From contig JADJQM010000002.1 of NCBI GenBank assembly GCA_016712715.1, positions 434,001-498,000 of the forward strand: a stretch of 64,000 nucleotides of DNA. Reading direction: 5' to 3'. Below the pieces are notes generated by a model. It saw only the letters and a list, made by a program, of their open reading frames with translations, was not told the DNA's origin and made no database searches. Shown one piece after another: positions 27,910 to 35,850 of this stretch. The position numbers were made by a program, and so were the translations under genes. Each line of letters begins with the position of its first letter. Positions within the stretch are counted from its first letter, which is position 1. Source of the DNA: Rhodospirillaceae bacterium. Lineage in GTDB: Bacteria > Pseudomonadota > Alphaproteobacteria > Dongiales > Dongiaceae.

Positions 27910-29576
27910 TCAGCGCTGTGAGGTCTGCCAGTTTGGCGAGACCCAGACCGGCGCGTTGGCCGGCGGCAGTGGTTCCTTGCCCAGGATCATGTCGCTGCAT
28001 TTCTCCGCCATCATGATGGTGGGCGCGTTCAAATTGCCGCTGACGATCGAAGGCATGATCGAGGCGTCGACCACGCGCAGGGATTCGATGCCATGGACGC
28101 GCGCCTGCGGGTCCACCACCGCCATCTCGTCGGTACCCATCTTGCATGAGCAGGATGGGTGATAGGCACTGTCGCCGCGGCGGCGGATGAAGGCGTCGAT
28201 CTCGGCATCCGTTTTCACAGTGTCGCCGGGATTGATCTCCGGCCCGCGATAGCGGTCAAAGCCTTCTGCGCGAAAATCTCGCGCGTGAGCCTCACGGCAT
28301 CCCTGAACTCGCGGCGGTCGTTCTCGGTCTGCAGATAGAAGGGCTGGATACGCGGATGATCCGTCGCCTTCGCTGATTTCAGCTTGATCCAGCCGCGCGC
28401 TTCCTGGCGCATGTTGCCGATATGAACCTGATAGGCATGGCTGGTGCCGTTGACGCGGCCATGATCGTTGACGGTCGAAGGCAGGAAGTGGAACTGCAGA
28501 TTGGGGTGCTCGAACCCGGCGGCCGAGCGGATGAAGCCGCCGGCTTCCAGCTGGGCCGAGGCACAGACGCCCTTCTTGTCCAGGAACCAGCGCATGCCGG
28601 CCAGCACCATCGGCACCGGCTTGGTGTAGGTAAAGAGCGTGATCGGTTCCTTGCATTGCTGCTGGATATACATCTCGAGATGTTCCTGCAGGTTCTCACC
28701 CACGCCCGGCAGATCATGCTGCACCTCGACGCCGACCTCTTTGCGATGATCCGCCGGACCGATGCCGGAGAGCATCAGAAGCTGCGGCGAGTTGATGGCG
28801 CCACCCGAACAGATCACCTCGCGTTCGGCGCGGTAGCGCTTGATCTGGCCGTTCTGTAAGAATTCGACGCCAACAGCGCGTTTTCCTTCCAGGATGATGC
28901 GGTTGGTGAGGGCGCGCGTCTCGACGGTGACATTGGTGCGCTTCTCCGCTGGACGCAGAAAGGCCTGCGCCGCCGACCAGCGCTTGCCATTCTTGATGGT
29001 CATGTCCATGCGGCCGAAGCCTTCCTGGCGGTAACCGTTCATGTCGTCGGTTTGTGCATAGCCGGCCTGTTGAGCCGCCTCGATGAAGGCATCGAACAAC
29101 GGGTTCTGTTGATCGCCGGTATGGACATTAAGCAGGCCATCGCCACCGTGATAGGCGTCGCCACCCTTCTCGCGCGATTCCGCACGTTTGAAATAGGGCA
29201 GGATCTCCTGATACGACCAGCCCGGGCAGTTTTCCTTGAACGCCCAGCGGTCGTAGTCCAGCGCATGGCCGCGGATATAGACCATGCCGTTTAGCGAGGA
29301 CGACCCACCCAACACACGACCGCGCGGCCAGTACATCACGCGGTCGTCCATGTAGGGCTGCGGTTCGGTGTGATAGTACCAGTTGTAGCGGTCGTGGCCC
29401 AGATTGTAGGCCATGGCCGCCGGCATATGGATCTGCCAGTTCCACCAATGATCCTTCGGCCCCGCTTCCAGCACGCAGACCTTGTGGCTGCCATCGGCAC
29501 TCAGGCGATTGGCCAGCACGCAGCCGGCAGAACCGGCTCCGACGATGACGTAGTCGAAGATGGCGTCGAACTTCAT
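27910..29576 (-). pseudogene. betA: GMC oxidoreductase, choline-dehydrogenase-like, single frameshift
   Basis: Corrected length about 555 residues, normal for BetA. The first frame (ATG 29576) gives FAD-binding YVIVGAGSAGC, GRVLGGSSSLNGMVYIRG and runs to the end of REIFAQKA; the remaining frame continues FDRYRGPEINPG and carries the C-terminal catalytic region with YHPSCSCKMG and NLNAPTIMMAEK. The switch lies at about 28254-28262, where one base seems to be missing from a GCnTTT context. Either a genuine inactivating mutation or a sequencing error; the rest of the coding sequence is undamaged, which favours a recent event or error. The family oxidises choline to betaine aldehyde; other alcohols are possible, as no betB or betI is adjacent. 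Confidence 0.82.
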
Positions 29577-29580
29577 GAAA

Positions 29581-29790
29581 TCAACCCGCCTCAATGCAGC
29601 GCAGCACCTTCATCATATGGTCTTTGCTGATCAAAGCGCCGACATGGGTGCCGGGGTCCCTCGGATCGCCGATGCCATTATCTTGACCCGCGCCGCCAGC
29701 CAGTGCGGAGTTGGTCACAGAGAGGCCGAGCATGACGAGTGCTGAACGCCCGATGAGCTTGCAATTCGTCGTTGGAGCCCCCTTTTCCAT
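29581..29790 (-). CDS. Possible small exported protein
   Basis: 69 residues. Residues 11-31 look like a signal peptide (SALVMLGLSVTNSALAGG), followed by a short glycine/aspartate-rich mature part ending VLRCIEAG. It fills the space between the dehydrogenase (21 bp upstream) and betA (4 bp downstream) on the same strand. No clear ribosome site precedes the ATG, so it may be a chance frame or a remnant. Confidence 0.35.
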   Translation of the reverse strand: MEKGAPTTNCKLIGRSALVMLGLSVTNSALAGGAGQDNGIGDPRDPGTHVGALISKDHMMKVLRCIEAG

Positions 29791-29811
29791 TGTTTGGTTG
29801 AGATGAACGCC

Positions 29812-30738
29812 TCAGACCGTGGGTGCTGCCACTTCCCAGGGGGCGATCCAATTTCCGGCAACCCGCAGGGTGACCTTGGCATCGTCCTCGACGATCTTGC
29901 ACACGGTCATCTCGCCGGCATCCATGCCGTAGCGGGCGCCGGCCTCACGGAAACGATCATGCGTCGCCCGGGTCAACTCCCCGCGGGTGCCGGTCTCGGT
30001 CATCATCTCGTCGATGAGGGAAAGGTCCTTCAGGCACAGCTTGATGGGAAAAGACGGGTCGTAGTGGCCGGCGAAGATCGAAGGCACATCGTGTTGCATG
30101 ACAAAGCTGTCGGCGGCACCACCCTTCATCGCCTCCCACCAGACATCCGGCTCCAGCCCCATCAGCTTGGCGGCGACCATGGCTTCGCCGATCGCGGCGG
30201 CGTGAATTTTCCAGAGCTGGTTGTTGACCAGCTTGGCCACATATCCGTTGCCATGCGGGCCGACGCGGCGGATTTGACCCATGGCCTCGATCACGGCACG
30301 GACTACCTCAATCTCGGAATCCTCGCCACCGACGAACATCGGCATGTCGCCCCGGATGGCGGCGTCGACCGATCCGGTGACGGGGGCATCGATCGGAAAA
30401 CCACCTTTCGCCCGCACCTCTTCGCCCAGGGCCCGCATCAGCTTCGGGCTGCTGGTGGTAAGATCAATCCAGTATTTGCCCTGGCATGACGTCGTCAGGA
30501 ACCCCGCTGGGCCGCGCACGACCTGTTCGATCTCCTTGGGACCAAAGACCATGCTGACGACGACATCGACCTGGTCCAGCACCTCGGCGGCGCTGTCCGC
30601 CCAAATGGCCCCCTTGGCCACCAGGGCATCGGCGGTTTCCCGGCGCAGGTCGTGAACCACCATCTTGAAGCCGGCGCGCTGGATGTTGAGCGCCGCATTC
30701 CGGCCCATGGTCCCAAGGCCGATAAATCCCACTTTCAT
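29812..30738 (-). CDS. Beta-hydroxyacid dehydrogenase (3-hydroxyisobutyrate dehydrogenase family)
   Basis: 308 residues. N-terminal NAD(P) site GFIGLGTMGRNAA, the substrate-binding DAPVTGSVDAA segment, and the catalytic lysine in GYVAKLVNNQLW. All-alpha C-terminal domain as in tartronate semialdehyde reductase, GLYR and 3-hydroxyisobutyrate dehydrogenase. The specific substrate cannot be read from the sequence. It precedes betA on the same strand and follows a truncated dioxygenase gene. Confidence 0.9.
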   Translation of the reverse strand: MKVGFIGLGTMGRNAALNIQRAGFKMVVHDLRRETADALVAKGAIWADSAAEVLDQVDVVVSMVFGPKEIEQVVRGPAGFLTTSCQGKYWIDLTTSSPKLMRALGEEVRAKGGFPIDAPVTGSVDAAIRGDMPMFVGGEDSEIEVVRAVIEAMGQIRRVGPHGNGYVAKLVNNQLWKIHAAAIGEAMVAAKLMGLEPDVWWEAMKGGAADSFVMQHDVPSIFAGHYDPSFPIKLCLKDLSLIDEMMTETGTRGELTRATHDRFREAGARYGMDAGEMTVCKIVEDDAKVTLRVAGNWIAPWEVAAPTV

Positions 30739-30803
30739 CAGGAATGAGCTCGCTTTGTTGACTGTATCGTGAAGGCCAGACGACCGCCGCCCGACGCCGA
30801 GGT

Positions 30804-31178
30804 TTATACGGTCGATGGCGCCGCCATCGCCTGCTCGGCAATTGGAATGCCGTAGACGGTCTCGTTGACCTTGGCATCGCCGCCGATGCCTGGCTGATCC
30901 TCATAGACGAAGACAGACATCAGGCGTTGTCGCTGCCCCTCGACCGGTGTCACGCGATGAATGGAATTGCAGCCGCGGAAGATTACCAATGCCCGCGGCT
31001 CTCGTGGCACCACCACCACGCGCGACCTGTCACCGGCCAGGATTTTTCCGACATCGGCAAAATGCTGATCATCGTCCGTTCGCGTGTTCGGCACGATTTC
31101 GAACTCGCCGCCGGCCTCCGCCGATTGCAGCATCAAGGTCATGGTGAACGCGTTCCATGAATCAAAATGCCAGCGCCC
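30804..31178 (-). pseudogene. C-terminal half of a 2OG-Fe(II) dioxygenase-like protein
   Basis: The open frame starts immediately after a TAG at 31179-31181 and reads GRWHFDSWNAFTMTLML, then EAGGEFEIVPNTRTDDD and SIHRVTPVEGQRQR. The HxD pair and the distal His/Arg of the jelly-roll iron site are kept, but everything N-terminal to the HxD strand (normally over 100 residues) is absent. The first ATG is 31142, after the HxD. So the gene is broken at its 5' side, exactly where the accessory patch begins. Confidence 0.72.
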
Positions 31179-31281
31179 CTACCAGCCCCCACGCGAGGCG
31201 CGCGCCTTCTGCTGGTGTACATTCCTCTAGCCCTGCGATCTCGGTAAGCTGGGTCTCGGTCAATTCCATTAAATTCGCCAT
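31162..31281 (-). CDS. 39-residue peptide with bacteriocin/RiPP-like leader
   Basis: ATG at 31281 is preceded by AGAAGGA with 7-base spacing, an excellent ribosome site. The peptide opens MANLMELTETQLTEIAGLEE, which resembles class II bacteriocin/RiPP leaders (LTExxLxEIxG), and ends in a short amphipathic/hydrophobic stretch ARLAWGLVGALAF. No double-glycine is present (Gly-Leu instead) and only one Cys. No peptidase-transporter or modification enzyme lies next to it, except the truncated dioxygenase it overlaps by 17 bp. It may be a real small gene, an orphan precursor, or the start of something longer that was lost. Confidence 0.4.
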   Translation of the reverse strand: MANLMELTETQLTEIAGLEECTPAEGARLAWGLVGALAF

Positions 31282-31669
31282 GGTATCAATTCCTTCTGTG
31301 TGTTGATTTTGATCGACGCCCCTCCCCCCCGGCCTCGCTGCGTCTCCGGACATGTCAGGCGGGGCGGTAGGGGGACACTGTGTACTCGCGCGGGGAGACA
31401 TATCCCCTCGTGGATCGTTGGACATTTTTTGAAACACCGTTACCAACGCAAAGTCTGGAACGTGATATGTCGCTGTATGAGGGAGGGCTATGACTTCCTC
31501 GCGTACTTTGAGGATGATTGTCTCCAATTCAGCATCCTGAAAGCCAGCGACACCAGCAGCCGCACTGAGATCAGATTGGTTGAGTGTGACACCGCGCCCC
31601 GGCACCGCCGTCTCATCCCAGATCCGGACAAGTCGTGGGTATGCGAGATAGTGATAATCGTCGATATCC

Positions 31670-32077
31670 TCAAAGCTGCGGTAGCGGTCCAAACGGGTTT
31701 CCAGGCCCTGCTGGGTACTGAGTGTCGACGTTCTTGTTCGCAGCCTTGGCTTCTGCCGTGGCTTGCTTGGCAGCATCGTTAGCTTGCTGGCGGGCTTGCA
31801 TAGCCGTCATAGCCGCGCTGGCAACGGCCATAGCGATCATGACGGGGATGACTGCTGGACCCATCTCTATGCCCTCGACGGGCCGGTGGAGGCCGCAAAG
31901 GGCGTCAAACAGCGTCCCCTCTTCGGCAAGACGTGCCGCCGCCCGGAGGGCAAGCCGGACGACATCGCTGCGATTCACGAAGGCGATATTGAAGCGGGCG
32001 GCGTATGCGCGGCTGATGGATGCCATCGCAGCGGTCTCAGTGGGGGTTGGGCGAAATGCCAATGGACTGGCAAACAT
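31670..32077 (-). CDS. Hypothetical alanine-rich protein with one membrane segment
   Basis: 135 residues. GAGGAG lies 5 bases before the ATG, so the start is well supported. Residues 1-70 are mixed alpha-like; about 73-95 (AVIPVMIAMAVASAAMTAM) is a predicted membrane helix; 96-118 is an Ala/Gln/Lys-rich coiled coil; the tail is Pro/Gly-rich (QYPAGPGNPFGPLPQL). The layout recalls small phage internal-virion or holin-like proteins, but I cannot assign it. Downstream to 31290 another minus-strand frame stays open (starting RYRSFEDIDDYHYL) without a start or ribosome site; I do not call it a gene. Confidence 0.55.
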   Translation of the reverse strand: MFASPLAFRPTPTETAAMASISRAYAARFNIAFVNRSDVVRLALRAAARLAEEGTLFDALCGLHRPVEGIEMGPAVIPVMIAMAVASAAMTAMQARQQANDAAKQATAEAKAANKNVDTQYPAGPGNPFGPLPQL

Positions 32078-32383
32078 GGAATCTCCTCGGGGGGTTGTTG
32101 AACTTGAATACGAAACAAACTGAGACCCAACAGGGGGTCGCGCACGGGGAACACCCTAAATAGTGGCGGCTAGTAACTCGGTTCTATCTAGGTCTAGGTC
32201 CGACAAAATGGTCTGCTGAGCTGGGGGGCTTCTGTGGACTTCGATGGTGTTGTTTGGCTCTCAAATCGGCATACGTTCCCTAGCTATAGGTCCCCAAAAA
32301 GGGCTCTCTCGATAAATCGCAGCAAGCTCAGTTAGTTGGAGAACAAAATCCTCAAGCGCCCCAACGGGGAATTTACAGGCGCC

Positions 32384-32681
32384 TCATTCCAGTCTGAGGG
32401 CCGGATCGGGCAACTCTGCCACTAGGGCCAGGCCCTGTTTTTTGACCGCATTCACCAGCGTCGGCACGGGCTTCCCCATGATCGCCGGGTCGGGCTGCAG
32501 TAGCAGCGAAGCGTCGGAGCCGGTCACCAGAGGAGCCAGCGCCGCTTCTGGATGGCAGCGCGGGGCTGCCGATTTTGGCGATCAGTTCCCACGGCTCCCA
32601 ATTCCGCACCCGCTGGCAAAAGTCGCAAGTCACATAGAGGCGGTAGGGGAGGAGGTTGTCGAGACAGTTGAGGCTGAACAT
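32384..32681 (-). pseudogene. Broken small gene with CxxC-type start
   Basis: The first frame begins MFSLNCLDNLLPYRLYVTCDFC and continues through WEPWELIAKIGSPALP, wording seen in short zinc-ribbon-like hypothetical proteins. Its continuation there is low-complexity. A neighbouring frame becomes open at the same place and gives a sensible end, HPEAALAPLVTGSDASLLL to LPDPALRLE with a stop at 32384. This suggests a frameshift near 32555. Alternatively the two halves are unrelated. Confidence 0.3.
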
Positions 32682-32708
32682 CGCGGCACTCGATATGATG
32701 TTCTACAG

Positions 32709-33683
32709 ATGTTCTCGTTCACGCTCGCTGTCAATCAGCTGCCCGTTGTGAAAGAGTCTCCGAAAGCATCTTTTGGCAGAGGGGCAAACAGCACAATGTT
32801 TAGGTTAGGCCCTGGAGGCGGGGGCGGTGGGCGCGGCGCATTCGAAATGCGGCAGGTCTCGGACGTTGGCACCCGACACCCTGCGGTCGCACGCCTGGGT
32901 GTCCAGACAGGCGAACTCACGAAATGGTTAGATGTCGAACCCCCGGTGCGCGATGCGGTCAATGGGTTGTACATCGAGACATTGATGCCGACGCTGCTGG
33001 AATGTCATCGCATCTACGACGAGCTTCGTGAAGATGGTGCAGCCCAAGTTCACCGCTTCACCGAAGCGAACGATCCTCGCGCCCCGATGCCTCATATCCT
33101 GCGGCTTCGTCCTCGAGTTGAGAACTATCTCTACAATGCGAAGAATTATCTTCGCGACTTACTCCAGGTCTTCAAAATCCTGGACGGATGCGAGCTGGAC
33201 CAGGCGTCACACTTCGCCGACTTAAAGGAGAAAGGGCAGAGCGAACTCGCGAAATGGGCGACTGCTAAATTCGGTGCAACGGATAGCTTGACAGAGATGC
33301 TCGCCAGCGAAGTTGTCTGGACGGATGAAACGATAAAGAAGCGGAACGCTGTCGAGCATCCGGGTGGATACTCAGGTTCGCTGGAGATAACTAATGTCGA
33401 AGAAAAGTCAGATGAGCGTGGGATGTTCTTTCATCCGACCTGGAACCGCACCGGAGAACCGGCGTCCGATCTATACCTCGACATGAATACGATCCTCCAT
33501 AATCTCCTATCCCTCGCGGAGGATGTACTCGCAGATGCCGTTCTTAAACACACCCCGTTCGGAAATCTGCTGATCGAGGACATTAGCGCAGACCAACGAG
33601 ATCCTGCGTGTCCAATCCGACTTCGGGTTACTGCAAATCTTCCCCCACCCCCAGCTCCCGCTGAACCACGCGCTGGTGCTTAG
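32709..33683 (+). CDS. Unknown helical protein with RNxxxH (HEPN-like) motif
   Basis: 324 residues if started at ATG 32709; ATG 32796 (AGAGGGG about 11 bases upstream) is an alternative. The same frame stays open back to 32442, but that part overlaps the broken gene on the other strand. After a Gly-rich patch (GPGGGGGGRG) the protein is mostly helical: VENYLYNAKNYLRDLLQVF, then ETIKKRNAVEHPGG with R-N-x3-H at 33342-33359, and a final helix ILHNLLSLAEDVLADAVL. Rx4H with Asn after Arg is the hallmark of HEPN domains, many of them RNases in toxin-antitoxin or abortive infection systems. No partner antitoxin is recognisable. GC and codon use are lower than for flanking genes. Confidence 0.6.
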   Translation: MFSFTLAVNQLPVVKESPKASFGRGANSTMFRLGPGGGGGGRGAFEMRQVSDVGTRHPAVARLGVQTGELTKWLDVEPPVRDAVNGLYIETLMPTLLECHRIYDELREDGAAQVHRFTEANDPRAPMPHILRLRPRVENYLYNAKNYLRDLLQVFKILDGCELDQASHFADLKEKGQSELAKWATAKFGATDSLTEMLASEVVWTDETIKKRNAVEHPGGYSGSLEITNVEEKSDERGMFFHPTWNRTGEPASDLYLDMNTILHNLLSLAEDVLADAVLKHTPFGNLLIEDISADQRDPACPIRLRVTANLPPPPAPAEPRAGA

Positions 33684-33772
33684 GGCCACCCATCTCAACG
33701 CTTCGGGTGTCTGCACAGTACGAGTGCTGCCCTCTCGACGAGAGCGGCTACACCACAGCCAACTGGCCTATG
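33680..33772. ncRNA. Compact multi-hairpin element, possibly a degenerate tRNA-like sequence
   Basis: Within about 90 bp: CACCC/GGGTG, GCAC-7 bases-GTGC, CTCTCG-A-CGAGAG and GGCT-7 bases-AGCC hairpins follow one another, and GGCCA near 33683 can pair with TGGCC near 33766, giving a cloverleaf-like outline. Read on the minus strand one 7-base loop contains GTA, but the TTCGA T-loop is missing, so it is not a functional tRNA. It lies between the HEPN-like gene and tRNA-Arg. Could be a remnant of an island or phage tRNA. Confidence 0.3.
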
Positions 33773-33859
33773 AATATGTATGGAAGACCTGTATGGATCA
33801 GATTTGCGAAATTACAGTAACTAATTGATTTATATTTATTATTTTATCATGAATGAAGA

Positions 33860-33936
<77 letters not shown>

Positions 33937-33991
33937 GTTGCGGCTGGTTATAGCAACGCTCTTTCCCGATGGCAAAACGGGCTTTGGCAGA

Positions 33992-34453
33992 TCAGGCCAG
34001 TTTTTCCAGGATTCGGATGAGAGCCTTGGCATCCTCGCCAGCAAGCTTGCGGCCGACATGGCGTTCGATCGCCCCGGCATAGACCGGCCAGATACGGGCG
34101 AGCAGCGCCCGGCCGGATTCGCTGAGGCGAATGGTCTGGCGGCGGCGATCGTCGGGGTTGATCTGGCGCACGACCAACCCTTCCGCCTCCAGCCGGTCGA
34201 TGAGGCGGGATGTGGTGCATTGAGTGAGGAGCAGATCGCGCTCGATTTCCCCCGGGACGAGGCTGTGTTCGGGCGCGCGTTCGAGCGCCGCCAGGGCATC
34301 ATACCATTGGGGCGGCGGCAGGCCTGCCGCCTTCAGATCCGCCTCGACCGCGGCCTGCAAGATGGGGGCTACCCGCAGCAGACGCGCCCAGGCACCCGCC
34401 ACAAAGGGGCAGATCGAAACTTCCTGGTCGGTGGCGGGGGCGGCGGTATCCAT
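33992..34453 (-). CDS. MarR-family transcriptional regulator
   Basis: 153 residues. Winged-helix core with LLLTQCTTSRLIDRLEAEGLVVRQ and the basic wing NPDDRRRQTIRLSESGRALL; dimerisation helices at both ends. Divergent from the glutathione transferase gene across a 124-bp spacer carrying repeated TATATGCA-type sites, so it probably represses that gene and itself in response to an electrophile or phenolic compound. Confidence 0.92.
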   Translation of the reverse strand: MDTAAPATDQEVSICPFVAGAWARLLRVAPILQAAVEADLKAAGLPPPQWYDALAALERAPEHSLVPGEIERDLLLTQCTTSRLIDRLEAEGLVVRQINPDDRRRQTIRLSESGRALLARIWPVYAGAIERHVGRKLAGEDAKALIRILEKLA

Positions 34454-34461
34454 CTGGTAAC

Positions 34462-34510
34462 TATATGCATCTGCATGAGTCTTGACAATATATGCAACTG
34501 CATTTAATCA
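34462..34510 (+). promoter_or_regulatory. gst promoter overlapped by MarR-type operator repeats
   Basis: TTGACA (34482-34487) and TAATCA (34505-34510) with a 17-base spacer. Two 15-bp direct repeats TATATGCA(T/A)CTGCAT lie at 34462-34476 and 34489-34503, the second inside the spacer. Binding there would block RNA polymerase, consistent with MarR repression. Confidence 0.65.
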
Positions 34511-34577
34511 TCGTGACGCCGGCCCATCCCCCCTCGATTTGTGCCGCAAGTGGCCGGAAAATCTGGAGAAAACCCCC

Positions 34578-35183
34578 ATGAAACTATTCTATTCCCCGGG
34601 CGCGTGCTCACTTTCGCCCCACATCACGGCCCTCGAAGCCGGCATCAGCCTGGACCTGCTCAAGGTCGATATGAAGACCAAGACCCTGGAAGACGGCACC
34701 GATTTCCGCGCCATCAACCCCAAGGGCCAGGTGCCGACCATGATGCTGGATGACGGCGAGATCGTGACCGAAGGACCGATCATCGCCCAGATCCTTGCCG
34801 ACCTCGCCCCTGCCAGCAACCTCGCCCCCGGCAACGGCACCAGGGCGCGCTACAAGCTGCAGGAATGGCTCAACTTCATCACCTCCGAAGTCCACAAGGG
34901 CTACAGCCCGCTGTTCAAGCCGACCACGCCGGAGGATTACAAGCCGGTGGCCAAGGCGCAGCTTGCCGAGCGTTATGCGTTCCTCGACCAGAAGCTTGCC
35001 GGCAAGCAGTATCTGCTCGGCGACCAGTTCACGGTGGCCGACGCCTATCTCTTCACGGTCAGCAACTGGGCAAAGCATGTCGGTGTCGATCTCGCCGGCT
35101 TTGCCAATGTTGGCGCCTATATGGACCGCATCGCCCAGCGCCCGAAGGTACAGCAGGCGTTGAAGGCCGAAGGCCTGCTGTAA
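34578..35183 (+). CDS. Glutathione S-transferase, beta class (GstA-like)
   Basis: 201 residues from ATG 34578. Thioredoxin-like N-terminal domain starting MKLFYSPGACSLSPHI, with the beta-class Cys at position 9-10; GQVPTMMLDDGEIVTEGPII is the glutathione-binding beta strand/helix. The all-alpha C-terminal domain includes LLGDQFTVADAYLFTV. Conjugates glutathione to electrophiles in the cytoplasm. Ends in a strong intrinsic terminator. Confidence 0.94.
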   Translation: MKLFYSPGACSLSPHITALEAGISLDLLKVDMKTKTLEDGTDFRAINPKGQVPTMMLDDGEIVTEGPIIAQILADLAPASNLAPGNGTRARYKLQEWLNFITSEVHKGYSPLFKPTTPEDYKPVAKAQLAERYAFLDQKLAGKQYLLGDQFTVADAYLFTVSNWAKHVGVDLAGFANVGAYMDRIAQRPKVQQALKAEGLL

Positions 35184-35194
35184 GGCCGAGAGAT

Positions 35195-35234
35195 CACCCG
35201 CCGGCGCCTAGCTACTGCGCCGGCGGGTGTTTTG
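35195..35234 (+). terminator. Rho-independent terminator after gst
   Basis: Perfect 13-bp stem CACCCGCCGGCGC/GCGCCGGCGGGTG (35195-35207, 35217-35229) with a 9-base loop, followed by TTTTG. Confidence 0.88.
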
Positions 35235-35304
35235 CTGCGTAACGTCTTGGTCGCGCGTCGCACCTGCCCTAGTTTGGTCCGGCAAAGCATGAGGATCGAC
35301 CAGG

Positions 35305-35835
35305 ATGAAAGACTTCCCTCTGCCCAAGGTCTACCAATTGCTGGAACCAGGGCCGGTGGTGCTGCTCACCACCGCGCATCGGGGCAGGGCCAATGTCATG
35401 ACCATGTCCTGGCATATGATGGTCGAGTTCGAGCCGCCGCTGGTGGCCTGCGTCGTCAGCAGTGCCGATTTCAGCTTCGCCGCCCTGCGCGCGACCAGCG
35501 AATGCGTCATCGCCATTCCGTCGGTGGAGCTGGCGCCGACCGTGGTGAAGATCGGCAACGTATCGGGCAGCAAGATCGACAAGTTCGCCGCTTTCGGCTT
35601 GACGAAGTTACCGGCGCAGGAGGTAGCGGCCCCGCTGATCGGTGAGTGTTTCGCCAATCTCGAATGCAGGGTCGCCGATACAAGGCTCACCAACAAATAC
35701 AGCCTCTTCATCCTGGAAGTGGTGAAGGCCTGGCACGACCCCAGGCACAAGAAGCCGCGCACCATCCATCACCAGGGCAATGGCCGGTTCGTTGTCGATG
35801 GCGAGACGATCAGGCTCGCCTCGAAGATGCCCTGA
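35305..35835 (+). CDS. Flavin reductase-like FMN-binding split-barrel protein
   Basis: 176 residues. Opens with LEPGPVVLLTTAHRGRANVMTMSWHM, then EFEPPLVACVVSS, the FMN-binding pattern of the flavin reductase-like/DIM6 family. Later NVSGSKIDKFAAFGLT and LIGECFANLECRV are typical. The substrate or partner oxygenase is unknown; no oxygenase lies beside it. Monocistronic: terminator upstream and a convergent gene downstream. Confidence 0.88.
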   Translation: MKDFPLPKVYQLLEPGPVVLLTTAHRGRANVMTMSWHMMVEFEPPLVACVVSSADFSFAALRATSECVIAIPSVELAPTVVKIGNVSGSKIDKFAAFGLTKLPAQEVAAPLIGECFANLECRVADTRLTNKYSLFILEVVKAWHDPRHKKPRTIHHQGNGRFVVDGETIRLASKMP

Positions 35836-35850
35836 TCCGAAGGACCGCAC

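Noticed and set aside
31290..31776. Open minus-strand frame starting RYRSFEDIDDYHYL upstream of the 39-residue peptide
   Set aside because: Its only start lies inside another gene without a ribosome site, and the product becomes low-complexity; not supportable as a gene.
31300..31782. Plus-strand frame of 160 codons in the accessory patch
   Set aside because: No ribosome site, unusual composition and opposite a better-supported minus-strand gene.
32442..32708. N-terminal extension of the HEPN-like gene back to 32442
   Set aside because: Low-complexity Ser/Ala/Gly sequence that is antisense to another reading frame; a start at 32709 or 32796 is more likely.
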